A stretch of 64,000 nucleotides of DNA, from NCBI GenBank assembly GCA_016712285.1, contig JADJRK010000001.1, positions 62,001 through 126,000 on the forward strand. Direction: 5' to 3'. The notes beneath the pieces are model-generated. The model was not told the origin of the DNA. It saw only the letters and a program-made list of their open reading frames with translations, and searched no databases. Numbering within the stretch: position 1 is the stretch's first letter; each line of letters opens with the position of its first letter. This DNA comes from Planctomycetota bacterium. Lineage in GTDB: Bacteria; Planctomycetota; UBA8742; UBA2392. Below are positions 1 through 7,347 of the stretch, piece by piece. The position numbers and the translations under genes were made by a program.

Positions 1-2
1 GA

Positions 3-161
3 AGAAGAAACCCGCCAAAAAGAGTAGGCGATAGCAATGGTCGGTGGCTAGAAACCCAAGCCCTCCCGCAAGATTGGCCGAACCTGCGCAGTAACCTGAT
101 CGAGCAGCTGAAGACCCGCGACGTTCACATCGAACACGTGCTGGGTGTACTCAATGCGTGA
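3..161 (+). CDS. C-terminal end of a gene entering from the left (frame uncertain)
   Basis: A reading frame is open from the window edge to the TGA at 159-161 and ends in ...RDVHIEHVLGVLNA. From about position 60 its codons are strongly coding-like (CTG, ATC, GAG, AAG, GAC). It has no start codon inside the window. The frame one base earlier also looks coding over the first 30 bases, giving a lysine-rich tail KKKPAKKSRR and a TAG at 32-34, which is typical of protein ends. Either one gene ends at 34 and the rest is fortuitous, or a frameshift joins the two frames. The product cannot be named. The end overlaps the convergent small gene at 151-420 by 11 bases. Confidence 0.3.
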   Translation, partial: RRNPPKRVGDSNGRWLETQALPQDWPNLRSNLIEQLKTRDVHIEHVLGVLNA

Positions 162-420
162 CCGCGTTCTCGCGCGCCACCGGCATCTGTGGCGCGGGCA
201 TTGCGCGGCGCAGGCTGCGGCGCGGTACGGAGCGTCGTTTGCCAGGCATGAACGAGACGACCATCAACTGCAACACGAAGCCGGTCAATGTGCCCAACAC
301 GAACATGAGCCACTTGAGCTCGGGGTATCCCTTGCGCTCAATCCAGCGGGCCCCGAGCCAGCTGAAGAGCACGTTCAGTCCAAACGCAATCGAGTAGGCC
401 ACAATCTCAAAGTACGCCAT
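151..420 (-). CDS. Small membrane protein with two predicted TM helices
   Basis: An 89-residue product starting MAYFEIVAYS. Two hydrophobic stretches, about residues 3-24 and 36-57, are separated by a charged ERKGYPELK loop. The C-terminal 30 residues are basic and proline-rich (KRRSVPRRSLRR), predicted to lie in the cytoplasm by the positive-inside rule. I do not recognise a family. It lies downstream of the desaturase on the same strand, beyond a strong hairpin, so it is probably transcribed separately. The ATG at 418-420 is the only good start. Confidence 0.55.
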   Translation of the reverse strand: MAYFEIVAYSIAFGLNVLFSWLGARWIERKGYPELKWLMFVLGTLTGFVLQLMVVSFMPGKRRSVPRRSLRRAMPAPQMPVARENAVTH

Positions 421-454
421 CGCATCCTCCGTGGGATCATGGATACCCCACGCA

Positions 455-489
455 ACACGCCGCCGCAGTTACAACGTGCGGCGGCGTGT
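455..489 (-). terminator. Strong GC hairpin after the desaturase gene
   Basis: A perfect 13-bp stem (455-467 with 477-489, arm ACACGCCGCCGCA) has a 9-base loop. It lies 20 bases beyond the stop of the minus-strand desaturase. There is no U-tract, so it may be a Rho-assisted terminator or a 3' end stabiliser rather than a classical intrinsic terminator. Confidence 0.5.
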
Positions 490-508
490 GTAATCGTTGA
501 CGATGCGC

Positions 509-1561
509 CTAGGCTGCGGGTTTCTGGGCCGTGGCATTCGCAAGTTCCAGCAGTTTGGCGCGCGTGGCTACATACAACTCGCTAAGTTTTGCCTTCTGCT
601 CAGTGGCGAAATCGCCTGTCGCGTGGCCGGATTGCTGCAACGCCTTCACAGCCTTGGCCCAGTACTTGTCGAAGGTGCCGATGTCCGGCGCGCCTTGCTT
701 GATCAGGTGCCGCGTCAGCACGCGCTTTGGCGGCGTGTGCAGGCCCCACACCAGCCGCAGCTTTGACAGCACCCAAAGCACGTAATACGTCGTGTCGATT
801 TCCCACCACTTGAAGCCCTGCCGTGTCGAGCCCTGATAGTGGTGGTGGTTGTTGTGCCAGCCTTCGCCGCCCGTGATCAGCGCCAGCACCCAGTTGTTGC
901 GGCTGGTGTCGTTGGTCGCAAATCGGCGGCGCCCCAGCACGTGGCTCAGCGAGTTGATCGTATACGTCGTGTGTGACAGCAGAATCGTCGACAGAAAGAA
1001 GCCGATAAACACGATGCCCAGCGCAGGCACAACCGCGCCGCCGCTGAACAACAGGCCGAAACCGAACACGGCTGCAATCAGCGCCACCTGGGGGATGATC
1101 CAGTACTTGTTCAGCCAGCGCAGTTCGGGGTACTTCATCAGGTCGGGCACCAGCTCGGTGCGTGTGGCGTCGTACTTGCGGCACAGGATCCAGCCCATGT
1201 GGCTCCACCAGAAGCCGCGCTTGGGCGAGTGCACGTCGTTTTCCTGGTCGCTGTACTTGTGATGGTGGCGATGATGTGCCGCCCACCAGATCGGGCCCTT
1301 CTGCACGGCGGTGGTGGCGCCAACTGCCATGATGAACTGCATCACGCGGCCCATTTTGTAGCTGCGATGGGCGAAGTAGCGATGGTAGCCCGCGGTCACG
1401 AACCACATGCGGCCGAAGTACAGCACCGCCATCACAACCCAGGCCACCCAAGGCACGCCTGTGAACAGGGCACCCAGGGGTGCCAGATGCATGAGAATGA
1501 AAGGGGCCGATCCCAGCCAATTGACCCGTTCGTCCGGCGCGCGCTCAATGGTGTGGCTCAT
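509..1561 (-). CDS. Acyl-CoA (delta-9 type) fatty acid desaturase
   Basis: A 350-residue integral membrane di-iron desaturase expected to introduce a cis double bond into acyl chains. The three histidine boxes of the stearoyl-CoA desaturase family are present: HRYFAH at 60-65, HHRHHH at 96-101 and HNNHH at 236-240. Hydrophobic segments flank the boxes (about 17-55, 75-90, 155-200). The start is set at ATG 1559-1561 (MSHTIERAPD); the 31 codons upstream are compositionally unlike coding sequence. It is divergent from a second desaturase (1836-2885) across a 274-base gap, suggesting a shared lipid-remodelling function. The exact regiospecificity cannot be read from sequence. Confidence 0.9.
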   Translation of the reverse strand: MSHTIERAPDERVNWLGSAPFILMHLAPLGALFTGVPWVAWVVMAVLYFGRMWFVTAGYHRYFAHRSYKMGRVMQFIMAVGATTAVQKGPIWWAAHHRHHHKYSDQENDVHSPKRGFWWSHMGWILCRKYDATRTELVPDLMKYPELRWLNKYWIIPQVALIAAVFGFGLLFSGGAVVPALGIVFIGFFLSTILLSHTTYTINSLSHVLGRRRFATNDTSRNNWVLALITGGEGWHNNHHHYQGSTRQGFKWWEIDTTYYVLWVLSKLRLVWGLHTPPKRVLTRHLIKQGAPDIGTFDKYWAKAVKALQQSGHATGDFATEQKAKLSELYVATRAKLLELANATAQKPAA

Positions 1562-1835
1562 TCGCGTTGGTACTTGCGTACCCGGTTCAGCCGGGCGCCG
1601 CTGTTGATGCCCGGACCAAGTGCGAACGAGGGGTGGGGGGCCTTTGTTCCGCAATTCGGTTGGCAGTTGAACGAGTACCCCGGCATGACTCGCGGGTTAC
1701 AGCCACTCGGCGAAGAATTGTTGGTGGTGGGGGATGCCGCGGAACGATTGTTGCGTTGCTTATGGGTCAGGCCCCGTAGTGTGCAAAACTTGCCCTTCTG
1801 ATTGACACGGTCGGTTTGGGTTGTGGAATCTCTCA

Positions 1836-2885
1836 ATGCCCAACGCACCCGTGCTTGAATTACCTGCTGTTGCAGCCGACGTACCAAGCAACCCGTCGCC
1901 CCGCACCGGCAGCGAATTGATTGCCGCCACTCGGCCCTTCGCCCGCGAAATCCGGTTCCTGAGCTGGTTTCACCTGTGCAGCACGCTGGCGATCATCATC
2001 GCTTTGCTGACGACGGCGGCCTTGATGCCGTGGTGGCAGCTGCGGCTGCTGTTTTCGGTGCTGGGTGCAGGCGTGATGGTGCGCGGGTTTATCCTGTTTC
2101 ACGACTACATGCACGGCGCGATTTTTCGCAAGTCAAAGGTTGCCGGTGCGATCCTGCGCGTGTACGGGCTGATCTTCATGACACCGCCGAAGTACTGGCG
2201 CGACACCCACAACTTTCACCACGCCAACGTCAGCACGATTGAGGGCAGCAGCACGGGCTCGTTCCCGATCATGACCGTTGAGATGTACCGCAAGGCAACG
2301 CGCATGCAGCGCTTTCACTATCACGTGGCGCGGCACCCGCTGACGTACCTGTTTGCATACATCACGGTGTTCTTCTTCAGCAACGCGCTTGAGCCGTTTC
2401 TGCGTAATCCCGTGAAGTCGTGGCACACCGGGCTGGCCATCCTGGTCCATGGCGGGCTGATCAGCCTGCTGTGGTGGGCAGGCGGCCCGATGACTGCGTT
2501 TTACGCATTCGTGCTGCCTTACGCGCTGGCCTCGGCGCTGGGCGCGTACATGTTCTATGCCCAGCACAACTTCCAGGGCATGAAGATGCTGCGGCCCGAG
2601 GAATGGAGCGTGCCGGAAGCGTCCCTCAAATGCAGCAGCTGGATGAAGCTGAACCCGCTGCTTGACTGGATGACGGGCAGCATCGGCTTTCACCACGTGC
2701 ACCACCTGAACGCGACGATTCCGTTCTATCGCCTGAAAGAGGCGATGAACAGCATTCCGGAATTGCAGAACCCGCCGATCACGACGCTCAACCCGCTCGA
2801 TGTCTGGCGATGCCTGCGCCTGAAGGTGTGGGACGAGAAGCAGCAGCGCATGCTGACTTTTCGTGAAGCGCGCCGCGCCGCCTAG
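1836..2885 (+). CDS. Fatty acid desaturase, second family (FA_desaturase superfamily)
   Basis: A 349-residue membrane di-iron enzyme with histidine boxes HDYMH at 89-93, HNFHH at 125-129 and HHVHH at 286-290. Spacing and the HX3H/HX2HH/HX2HH pattern resemble the DesA/omega-type desaturases that act on lipid-bound acyl chains, rather than the delta-9 acyl-CoA type encoded divergently at 509-1561. I place the start at ATG 1836 (MPNAPVLELP) rather than the upstream TTG at 1821. A perfect TTGACA lies at 1802-1807, so the transcript may have a very short leader. The substrate is unknown. Confidence 0.87.
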   Translation: MPNAPVLELPAVAADVPSNPSPRTGSELIAATRPFAREIRFLSWFHLCSTLAIIIALLTTAALMPWWQLRLLFSVLGAGVMVRGFILFHDYMHGAIFRKSKVAGAILRVYGLIFMTPPKYWRDTHNFHHANVSTIEGSSTGSFPIMTVEMYRKATRMQRFHYHVARHPLTYLFAYITVFFFSNALEPFLRNPVKSWHTGLAILVHGGLISLLWWAGGPMTAFYAFVLPYALASALGAYMFYAQHNFQGMKMLRPEEWSVPEASLKCSSWMKLNPLLDWMTGSIGFHHVHHLNATIPFYRLKEAMNSIPELQNPPITTLNPLDVWRCLRLKVWDEKQQRMLTFREARRAA

Positions 2886-2906
2886 CACTTCTGCAACCCA
2901 ACGTGC

Positions 2907-3356
2907 ATGCCCGCAACCAAGCCCCGCAAACGCATGACCGGCGTATCACTCGGCTTGCTGTTGGGCGTGGGCGTTAGTGTGGCATTTCTGGCACTGTACG
3001 TGTCGTCGAGCGATACCTCGGCCGAGCAGGGCGCTGCAGAAGCCCGCGAGGGCGTCGTCGTGCTTGCCAAGGCACTTGCCGACACGTCCCGGACTGAAGC
3101 GCTGACTGCGTCTGTTACTGCAAACCGGCTGATGGGTGGCGGCAATGAACACGCCTGGCGCCACGGGCAGTTCGACTATCACGGCTATCGGATTGAGCTG
3201 GCGGGCACGCACCCCGGCTATGCAGGTACCACGATTCGCTACCAGGGTGGCGGCGAGATCCAGCCCGAGATCGTGCTGACCGTGGTGGACCTTTCGGTAG
3301 GTGCTTGGTCAGTCGACGAATCAGAAACGCACCCGTGGTGGGCGTTCTGGCGCTGA
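2907..3356 (+). CDS. Single-TM protein of unknown function
   Basis: A 149-residue product with a basic N-terminus (MPATKPRKRM) followed by one hydrophobic segment at about 11-32, so likely membrane-anchored with the rest outside the cytoplasm. The C-terminal part contains a compact region (HGYRIELAGTHPGYAGTTIRY) and ends in an aromatic tail, HPWWAFWR. No family was recognised. It starts 21 bases after the desaturase stop on the same strand, so it is probably cotranscribed with it. Confidence 0.6.
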   Translation: MPATKPRKRMTGVSLGLLLGVGVSVAFLALYVSSSDTSAEQGAAEAREGVVVLAKALADTSRTEALTASVTANRLMGGGNEHAWRHGQFDYHGYRIELAGTHPGYAGTTIRYQGGGEIQPEIVLTVVDLSVGAWSVDESETHPWWAFWR

Positions 3357-3414
3357 ATCACCTTCGCGACGCGAATATGCGGGTACGGCGCGGGAATGCT
3401 GCTAGCATTCGTGC

Positions 3415-5328
3415 ATGCGCCTCAAGGTCACATCCGGCGACAAGTCCTGGGAGTTCGCGGTACGCGAAGGCGGCGCCAGCATCACAGTTGGCCGCCGCGA
3501 CAGCTGCGACATCGTGGTGGAAGACCCCAGCGTGTCAGAGCTGCACGTGCGCATCGACAAGTTCATGGACGTCTGGAATTACACCGACCAGATGTCCGAT
3601 GCCGGCACGCTGCACAACGGCGAAAGCCGCTACAGCGGCGAGCTTAAAGACGGCGACGAGTTGAAGCTGGGTAACACGACGCTGAAAGTGTTGAGCCTGC
3701 TGACCACAAACGAGGTCGCCAAGGGTCCTGAGCCGATGTTCGTGCGGCAGGCCGCGGATGTGGCCCCGGTGTTCCAGTCGCCGGTCGCTGCCGCGCCCCA
3801 GTCCCCGGCGCCGTACTCGAAACCGGACGCGACCAAGTCCAAGTATGACAAGAAGCCCCGCGTCGAGGAAAAGCACGTCATTGATCCCGGCCAGCCCACG
3901 ATACACACGCGCCGCGAAGACAAAGCCGGCAAACGAGCCCGCAAGAACAGCGCAGCAAAGGACACCAGCTGGCAGGCGACGATTCAGCCGACGAAGCCGA
4001 AGAGTTCTGCTCGTGGCGGTCAGATCGTCGGCATTGTCGTTCTTGTGGTGATCCTGGGGGTTGTGTTCGGATTTGACTTTATCGAAGAGCTGGGAATTGG
4101 CGACGAGCCGAACCACGGTGTGGAAGAGGTGGTTACCGAGGAAGTGCCCAGATCGAGTGCCGCAACGCAGGGCAGCGGCAACGAAAAGCCGGCGCTGCCC
4201 AGGACGCGACTCAGCAGCGCCGAAGAAAGGGCGTATCGCGAGAGAATCAATAAGCTGGAGGACGACCACGAGACGCCGCCCCACGAGCGGCTGGCGGCAC
4301 TTGATGCAATCCTGAAAGAGGTCGAGGGCCTGAGCGGACATATGATTGCGTATTATGTTGAGCGCGCGCAGACCAACATCGGCCTGGAACTGTCGGCGCT
4401 GATGCAGCGGCGCTACGGCAAAGACAACGGCGACATTTACGACCTGCAGCAGAAGAACGACTATCGCGAGGCGCATCGGCGACTTGAAGCGCTGGCCTCG
4501 TACCTGACGGAGTCGGTGTATCACGAACAGTGGGCCAAGCGCCACGACATGAACGCGTACATCGAAAGGGAACGCCCGGCGATAGCATCGCGCAACGAGC
4601 GCTGGATCGGCGAACAATGCGGCATCGCCGACGAGGCCCTGCAACGGGATGCCTTCGCGCAGGCCGCGGCCACACTGGACGGCCTTGCGCTGCTGGCGGT
4701 ACTGGATGACGATATTGCGGGCGCATTGAGCAACGAAGCCGCCCTGCACCGCAAGACGTCAGCCGAGCAGGATGAGGGCAGGCGCCCGCCGCCTCGCGCG
4801 GCATTTGACCGTCGCAAAGACCGGCTGCCACCTGCACCGGAAAGCCCGCTGCTGCCACAGGGCGAGAACTCAGGCGTGCGCGGCGAGTCGCGTATCCGTT
4901 CGCGCCTGCTGTCGATCATTCAAGGCGACGAGTTCGAGGGCATGAACACGCTGAATTACGGGCGCGAGGCACAGGTGACCGGCTACGAGGGCGGGCGCAT
5001 CCGCATGACCGTGAAGCGGCCGATCCTGGGCAGGGCGAAAGTGTGGGAGTACGTAATCTTTCAGCCGATCCACGCCGTGTCGCCTGGCGCCAGGGTAAGG
5101 ATGTACGAGCAGCTTCTTGAGTTGACGCAAAACGACCGTGTGGCGACTTTGATGCTCTGTTTCGATGAGGGGATGCTGGATGATGCAGCGCGCGTGGCGT
5201 GCTCGCTTCGCAAGGCACACCCCGAAAACGCGGAACACGTGGACAAGCTACTTGCGACCAAGCTGCGGATTGAAGTACCCGAGGGCGGCTTTATAGAAAA
5301 AGACGGCAAGCTGGTCGTGCCGGAGTAA
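3415..5328 (+). CDS. FHA-domain membrane protein
   Basis: A 637-residue product. Residues about 3-95 form a forkhead-associated (phosphothreonine-binding) domain: the first strand leads to VGRR at 25-28, followed by SELH at 41-44 and a HNG turn near 64. A proline/lysine-rich linker follows (about 105-200), then one TM helix at about 203-222 (IVGIVVLVVILGVVFGF), then an acidic helical region to the C-terminus with no recognised domain. The architecture puts the FHA domain in the cytoplasm and about 400 residues outside, suggesting a Ser/Thr-kinase-linked signal or scaffold role. No kinase gene is in the window. The second half could contain degenerate TPR-like helices, but I cannot demonstrate this. 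Confidence 0.8.
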   Translation: MRLKVTSGDKSWEFAVREGGASITVGRRDSCDIVVEDPSVSELHVRIDKFMDVWNYTDQMSDAGTLHNGESRYSGELKDGDELKLGNTTLKVLSLLTTNEVAKGPEPMFVRQAADVAPVFQSPVAAAPQSPAPYSKPDATKSKYDKKPRVEEKHVIDPGQPTIHTRREDKAGKRARKNSAAKDTSWQATIQPTKPKSSARGGQIVGIVVLVVILGVVFGFDFIEELGIGDEPNHGVEEVVTEEVPRSSAATQGSGNEKPALPRTRLSSAEERAYRERINKLEDDHETPPHERLAALDAILKEVEGLSGHMIAYYVERAQTNIGLELSALMQRRYGKDNGDIYDLQQKNDYREAHRRLEALASYLTESVYHEQWAKRHDMNAYIERERPAIASRNERWIGEQCGIADEALQRDAFAQAAATLDGLALLAVLDDDIAGALSNEAALHRKTSAEQDEGRRPPPRAAFDRRKDRLPPAPESPLLPQGENSGVRGESRIRSRLLSIIQGDEFEGMNTLNYGREAQVTGYEGGRIRMTVKRPILGRAKVWEYVIFQPIHAVSPGARVRMYEQLLELTQNDRVATLMLCFDEGMLDDAARVACSLRKAHPENAEHVDKLLATKLRIEVPEGGFIEKDGKLVVPE

Positions 5329-5526
5329 TCACTCCCACTTCGGCGGTTCCGGCTGGTGTGTGCGGTTGTGGAAGTCGTTACGGAGCTTCTGTAGTTCCAG
5401 CAGCTTCTCAAGCGCGACGTCGTGGTCCAACTCGTCGGGAAATGACGCCTCGACAAACGCCTGTTCGGCTTGGAGTTGTTGCCAGTCGGCGCCCCAACGG
5501 CGGATTTTCACGTTCGTGTCTGCCAT
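5329..5526 (-). CDS. Small conserved-looking acidic/helical protein
   Basis: A 65-residue product starting MADTNVKIRRWGADWQQLQ, with acidic helical content and a C-terminal HQPEPPKWE tail. The start at ATG 5524-5526 is preferred because a longer in-frame extension runs back into the terminator of the upstream gene. The stop abuts the stop of the convergent FHA gene, with no bases between. No function can be assigned. Confidence 0.45.
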   Translation of the reverse strand: MADTNVKIRRWGADWQQLQAEQAFVEASFPDELDHDVALEKLLELQKLRNDFHNRTHQPEPPKWE

Positions 5527-5596
5527 CGCTAACTGAACGATCACCCGTGGCTGCGCATTCTGCAAGCGGAATCGCCCGCAGACTTGCCGTTCAAGC

Positions 5597-5620
5597 AAAA
5601 AGCCGGGCCTTACGCCCGGC
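5597..5620 (-). terminator. Intrinsic terminator of the SRPBCC gene
   Basis: On the minus strand a GCCGGGC stem (5614-5620 with 5602-5608) with a short loop is followed by five T residues (A-run at 5597-5601). It lies 26 bases after the stop of the gene at 5646-6212, as expected for its Rho-independent terminator. Confidence 0.85.
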
Positions 5621-5645
5621 CTTTGCATGATTTGGCGTTGCGCGG

Positions 5646-6212
5646 CTAGTCAGCTTCGACTTTGGTTTTCAGCTTGCTCAGGCCGTCGGTCAGCATCTTG
5701 TTCATCTCGGCTTCGCCGAACTTGATGAAGTACCGGCCCATGATGCTGTTGCTCATGTCCATGTCGGAGTTCCACGTGACGTTGATGCCTTCGTCCGTGT
5801 CGGTGTAGACGATCGAGCCTTTCTGCGGGTCCCAGCCTTCCATCGTGAACAGGTACTCGACGCCCTTTTCGGGGTCGACGGCTGTGAATTTCAACTCGCC
5901 GTTGCCGTGCTTGGATACCCACCGGGTCCACGAGCCTACTTCAGTGGTGTTTTCCGAGAACGTCCAGGTCATCTCGGGGTCGCCGTCCTTCCACGGGCCC
6001 CACTCGGGCCACTGTTTCAGGTCGCCGATGTACTTGTGCACATCGTCTTCGTCGCCTTTGACCGAGACCGTCTCGCTGAACACCCTCTTGGCTTCCAGCG
6101 TCGTCCCGTAGAAGTAGCCACCCGCGCCGACCAGAATGACCAGCAGCACAACAAAGACCACCAGCTTCAGCAGAACACTGCCGCCGCCCTTTTGCTTCTT
6201 TGGATCAGCCAT
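5646..6212 (-). CDS. SRPBCC (START-like) family protein with N-terminal membrane anchor
   Basis: A 188-residue product with a lysine-rich start (MADPKKQKGGG), one TM helix at about 14-34 and a polyketide-cyclase/START-like helix-grip domain at about 45-185. Supporting patterns are the strand-turn WPEWGPWKDGDPEM, the TRWVSKHGNGE core and a long C-terminal helix (GEAEMNKMLTDGLSKLKTK) that packs over the cavity in this fold. Such domains bind hydrophobic ligands; the ligand is unknown. The start at ATG 6210-6212 is chosen over an upstream in-frame ATG with poor coding character. A terminator follows the gene. Confidence 0.75.
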   Translation of the reverse strand: MADPKKQKGGGSVLLKLVVFVVLLVILVGAGGYFYGTTLEAKRVFSETVSVKGDEDDVHKYIGDLKQWPEWGPWKDGDPEMTWTFSENTTEVGSWTRWVSKHGNGELKFTAVDPEKGVEYLFTMEGWDPQKGSIVYTDTDEGINVTWNSDMDMSNSIMGRYFIKFGEAEMNKMLTDGLSKLKTKVEAD

Positions 6213-6354
6213 CTCGGTTCCCTTTTCCGAAGTCACAGCAAGCCACGCAGTATACAGCCGCGCGCGGATTCGGCACGGCTCAGACTGCACAGAATGCCTT
6301 GCTATGCGTTAGTCGTGTTGTGGGGTAGAATTACATCAATGCAACGGGGATGTG

Positions 6355-6741
6355 ATGGCTAAGCGTGGCAACAGCGATTTCGGCACCGATAGAGTCGCCA
6401 AGCCGACGCGCGAAGCCGGCGACTCCACACAGCAATCGCCGGCGCTGGCGACACTGGTGCGCGTGGTCAACGGCGCGGAAACGCAGGTGCACCCGTTGCT
6501 GGGTGACCTGTTCGTGATCGGCCGCGGCAAGGATTGCCATATCCGCATTGAGGGTGACACCAGCGTGTCGCGCAAGCATGCCAGCATTCGGCGCAGCGGC
6601 GTGCAGTTCATCATTGAGGACTTGGGAAGCAGCAACGGAATTTTCATCAACGGGACCAAGGTCTCCGGTCACCAGGAACTGAAAGTTGGTGATACACTGG
6701 AGATTGGCTCGCAGGCGTATGTGTTCAAGCGCCGTGTTTAG
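6355..6741 (+). CDS. Small FHA-domain protein (GarA-like layout)
   Basis: A 128-residue soluble protein with a short N-terminal tail and one FHA domain at about 30-125. FHA signatures are visible: VIGRGKDCHI, VSRKHASI and DLGSSNGIFINGTKV, which hold the Gly-Arg, Ser and Asn residues that bind phosphothreonine. The tail carries VAKPTREA, which recurs in the neighbour at 6827-7222 (VAKPTSEA), so a threonine ahead of the FHA domain is conserved. That is the layout of GarA/OdhI, where the tail threonine is phosphorylated and bound by the protein's own FHA domain; this is an inference here. The start is ATG 6355, matching the neighbour's MAKR. Confidence 0.85.
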   Translation: MAKRGNSDFGTDRVAKPTREAGDSTQQSPALATLVRVVNGAETQVHPLLGDLFVIGRGKDCHIRIEGDTSVSRKHASIRRSGVQFIIEDLGSSNGIFINGTKVSGHQELKVGDTLEIGSQAYVFKRRV

Positions 6742-6778
6742 TTGAATCTGTCACAGTCGTTCTCATTCCGGCTTCCTG

Positions 6779-6805
6779 AATTCTGGTTTTGTGTACGCCA
6801 GAATT
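6779..6805. promoter_or_regulatory. Perfect 8-bp inverted repeat between the two FHA genes
   Basis: AATTCTGG (6779-6786) and CCAGAATT (6798-6805) flank an 11-base spacer, immediately before a TATATT -10-like box and 22 bases before the start of the second FHA gene. It could be an operator or an RNA hairpin; there is no U-run, which argues against an intrinsic terminator. Confidence 0.4.
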
Positions 6806-6826
6806 TATATTCGCAGCGGTGCATCT

Positions 6827-7222
6827 ATGGCAAAGCGAAAACCCGGCGACGACTTTTCATCAGACGACGTAGCCAAACCCACGTCTGAGGCGATGGTGCC
6901 TACTCGCAAGAGCGGCGTGCAGGCCGGGCTTGAGGAAACAGTCGGCACCGAAACGCTGTTTCACGCCATCGTGACCGACATCTTCAACATCGGGCGCGAC
7001 CCCGAATGCAACCTCGTGATTCGCAAGGACACAAAGACCAGTCGCAAACACGCCACAATCACGCGCCAGGGCATGGCCTACGTGCTTGAAGACAACGGCA
7101 GCAGCAACGGCACAATCGTCAACGGCGAGAAAATCAAGGGCGCCTACGAACTCAAGGTCGGCGACAACGTCAAGATCGGCCACCGCGAGTTCGTCTTCGC
7201 CCGGCGCACGGGTAGCGAATAG
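6827..7222 (+). CDS. Small FHA-domain protein, paralogue of the preceding gene
   Basis: A 131-residue FHA protein with the same layout as 6355-6741: MAKR start, VAKPTSEA tail motif and FHA signatures NIGRDPECNL, TSRKHATI and DNGSSNGTIVNGEKI. The two genes are tandem, same-strand, 85 bases apart, and clearly arose by duplication. The start at ATG 6827 is fixed by the shared MAKR; twelve upstream in-frame codons overlap the putative promoter. Likely partners are phosphorylated Ser/Thr-kinase substrates or its own phosphorylated tail. Confidence 0.87.
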   Translation: MAKRKPGDDFSSDDVAKPTSEAMVPTRKSGVQAGLEETVGTETLFHAIVTDIFNIGRDPECNLVIRKDTKTSRKHATITRQGMAYVLEDNGSSNGTIVNGEKIKGAYELKVGDNVKIGHREFVFARRTGSE

Positions 7223-7347
7223 CGGTTGGCGGTATTCTGGTTTGCCGATCCGTATCGCGAGCTTCAACGCACCCCGGTTCGTTCCAGATTCAGCAACAAT
7301 CGTCCATGTGCCCTGTCCGAAACGGCTTCCCTCGTTAGCCTTTGGGC

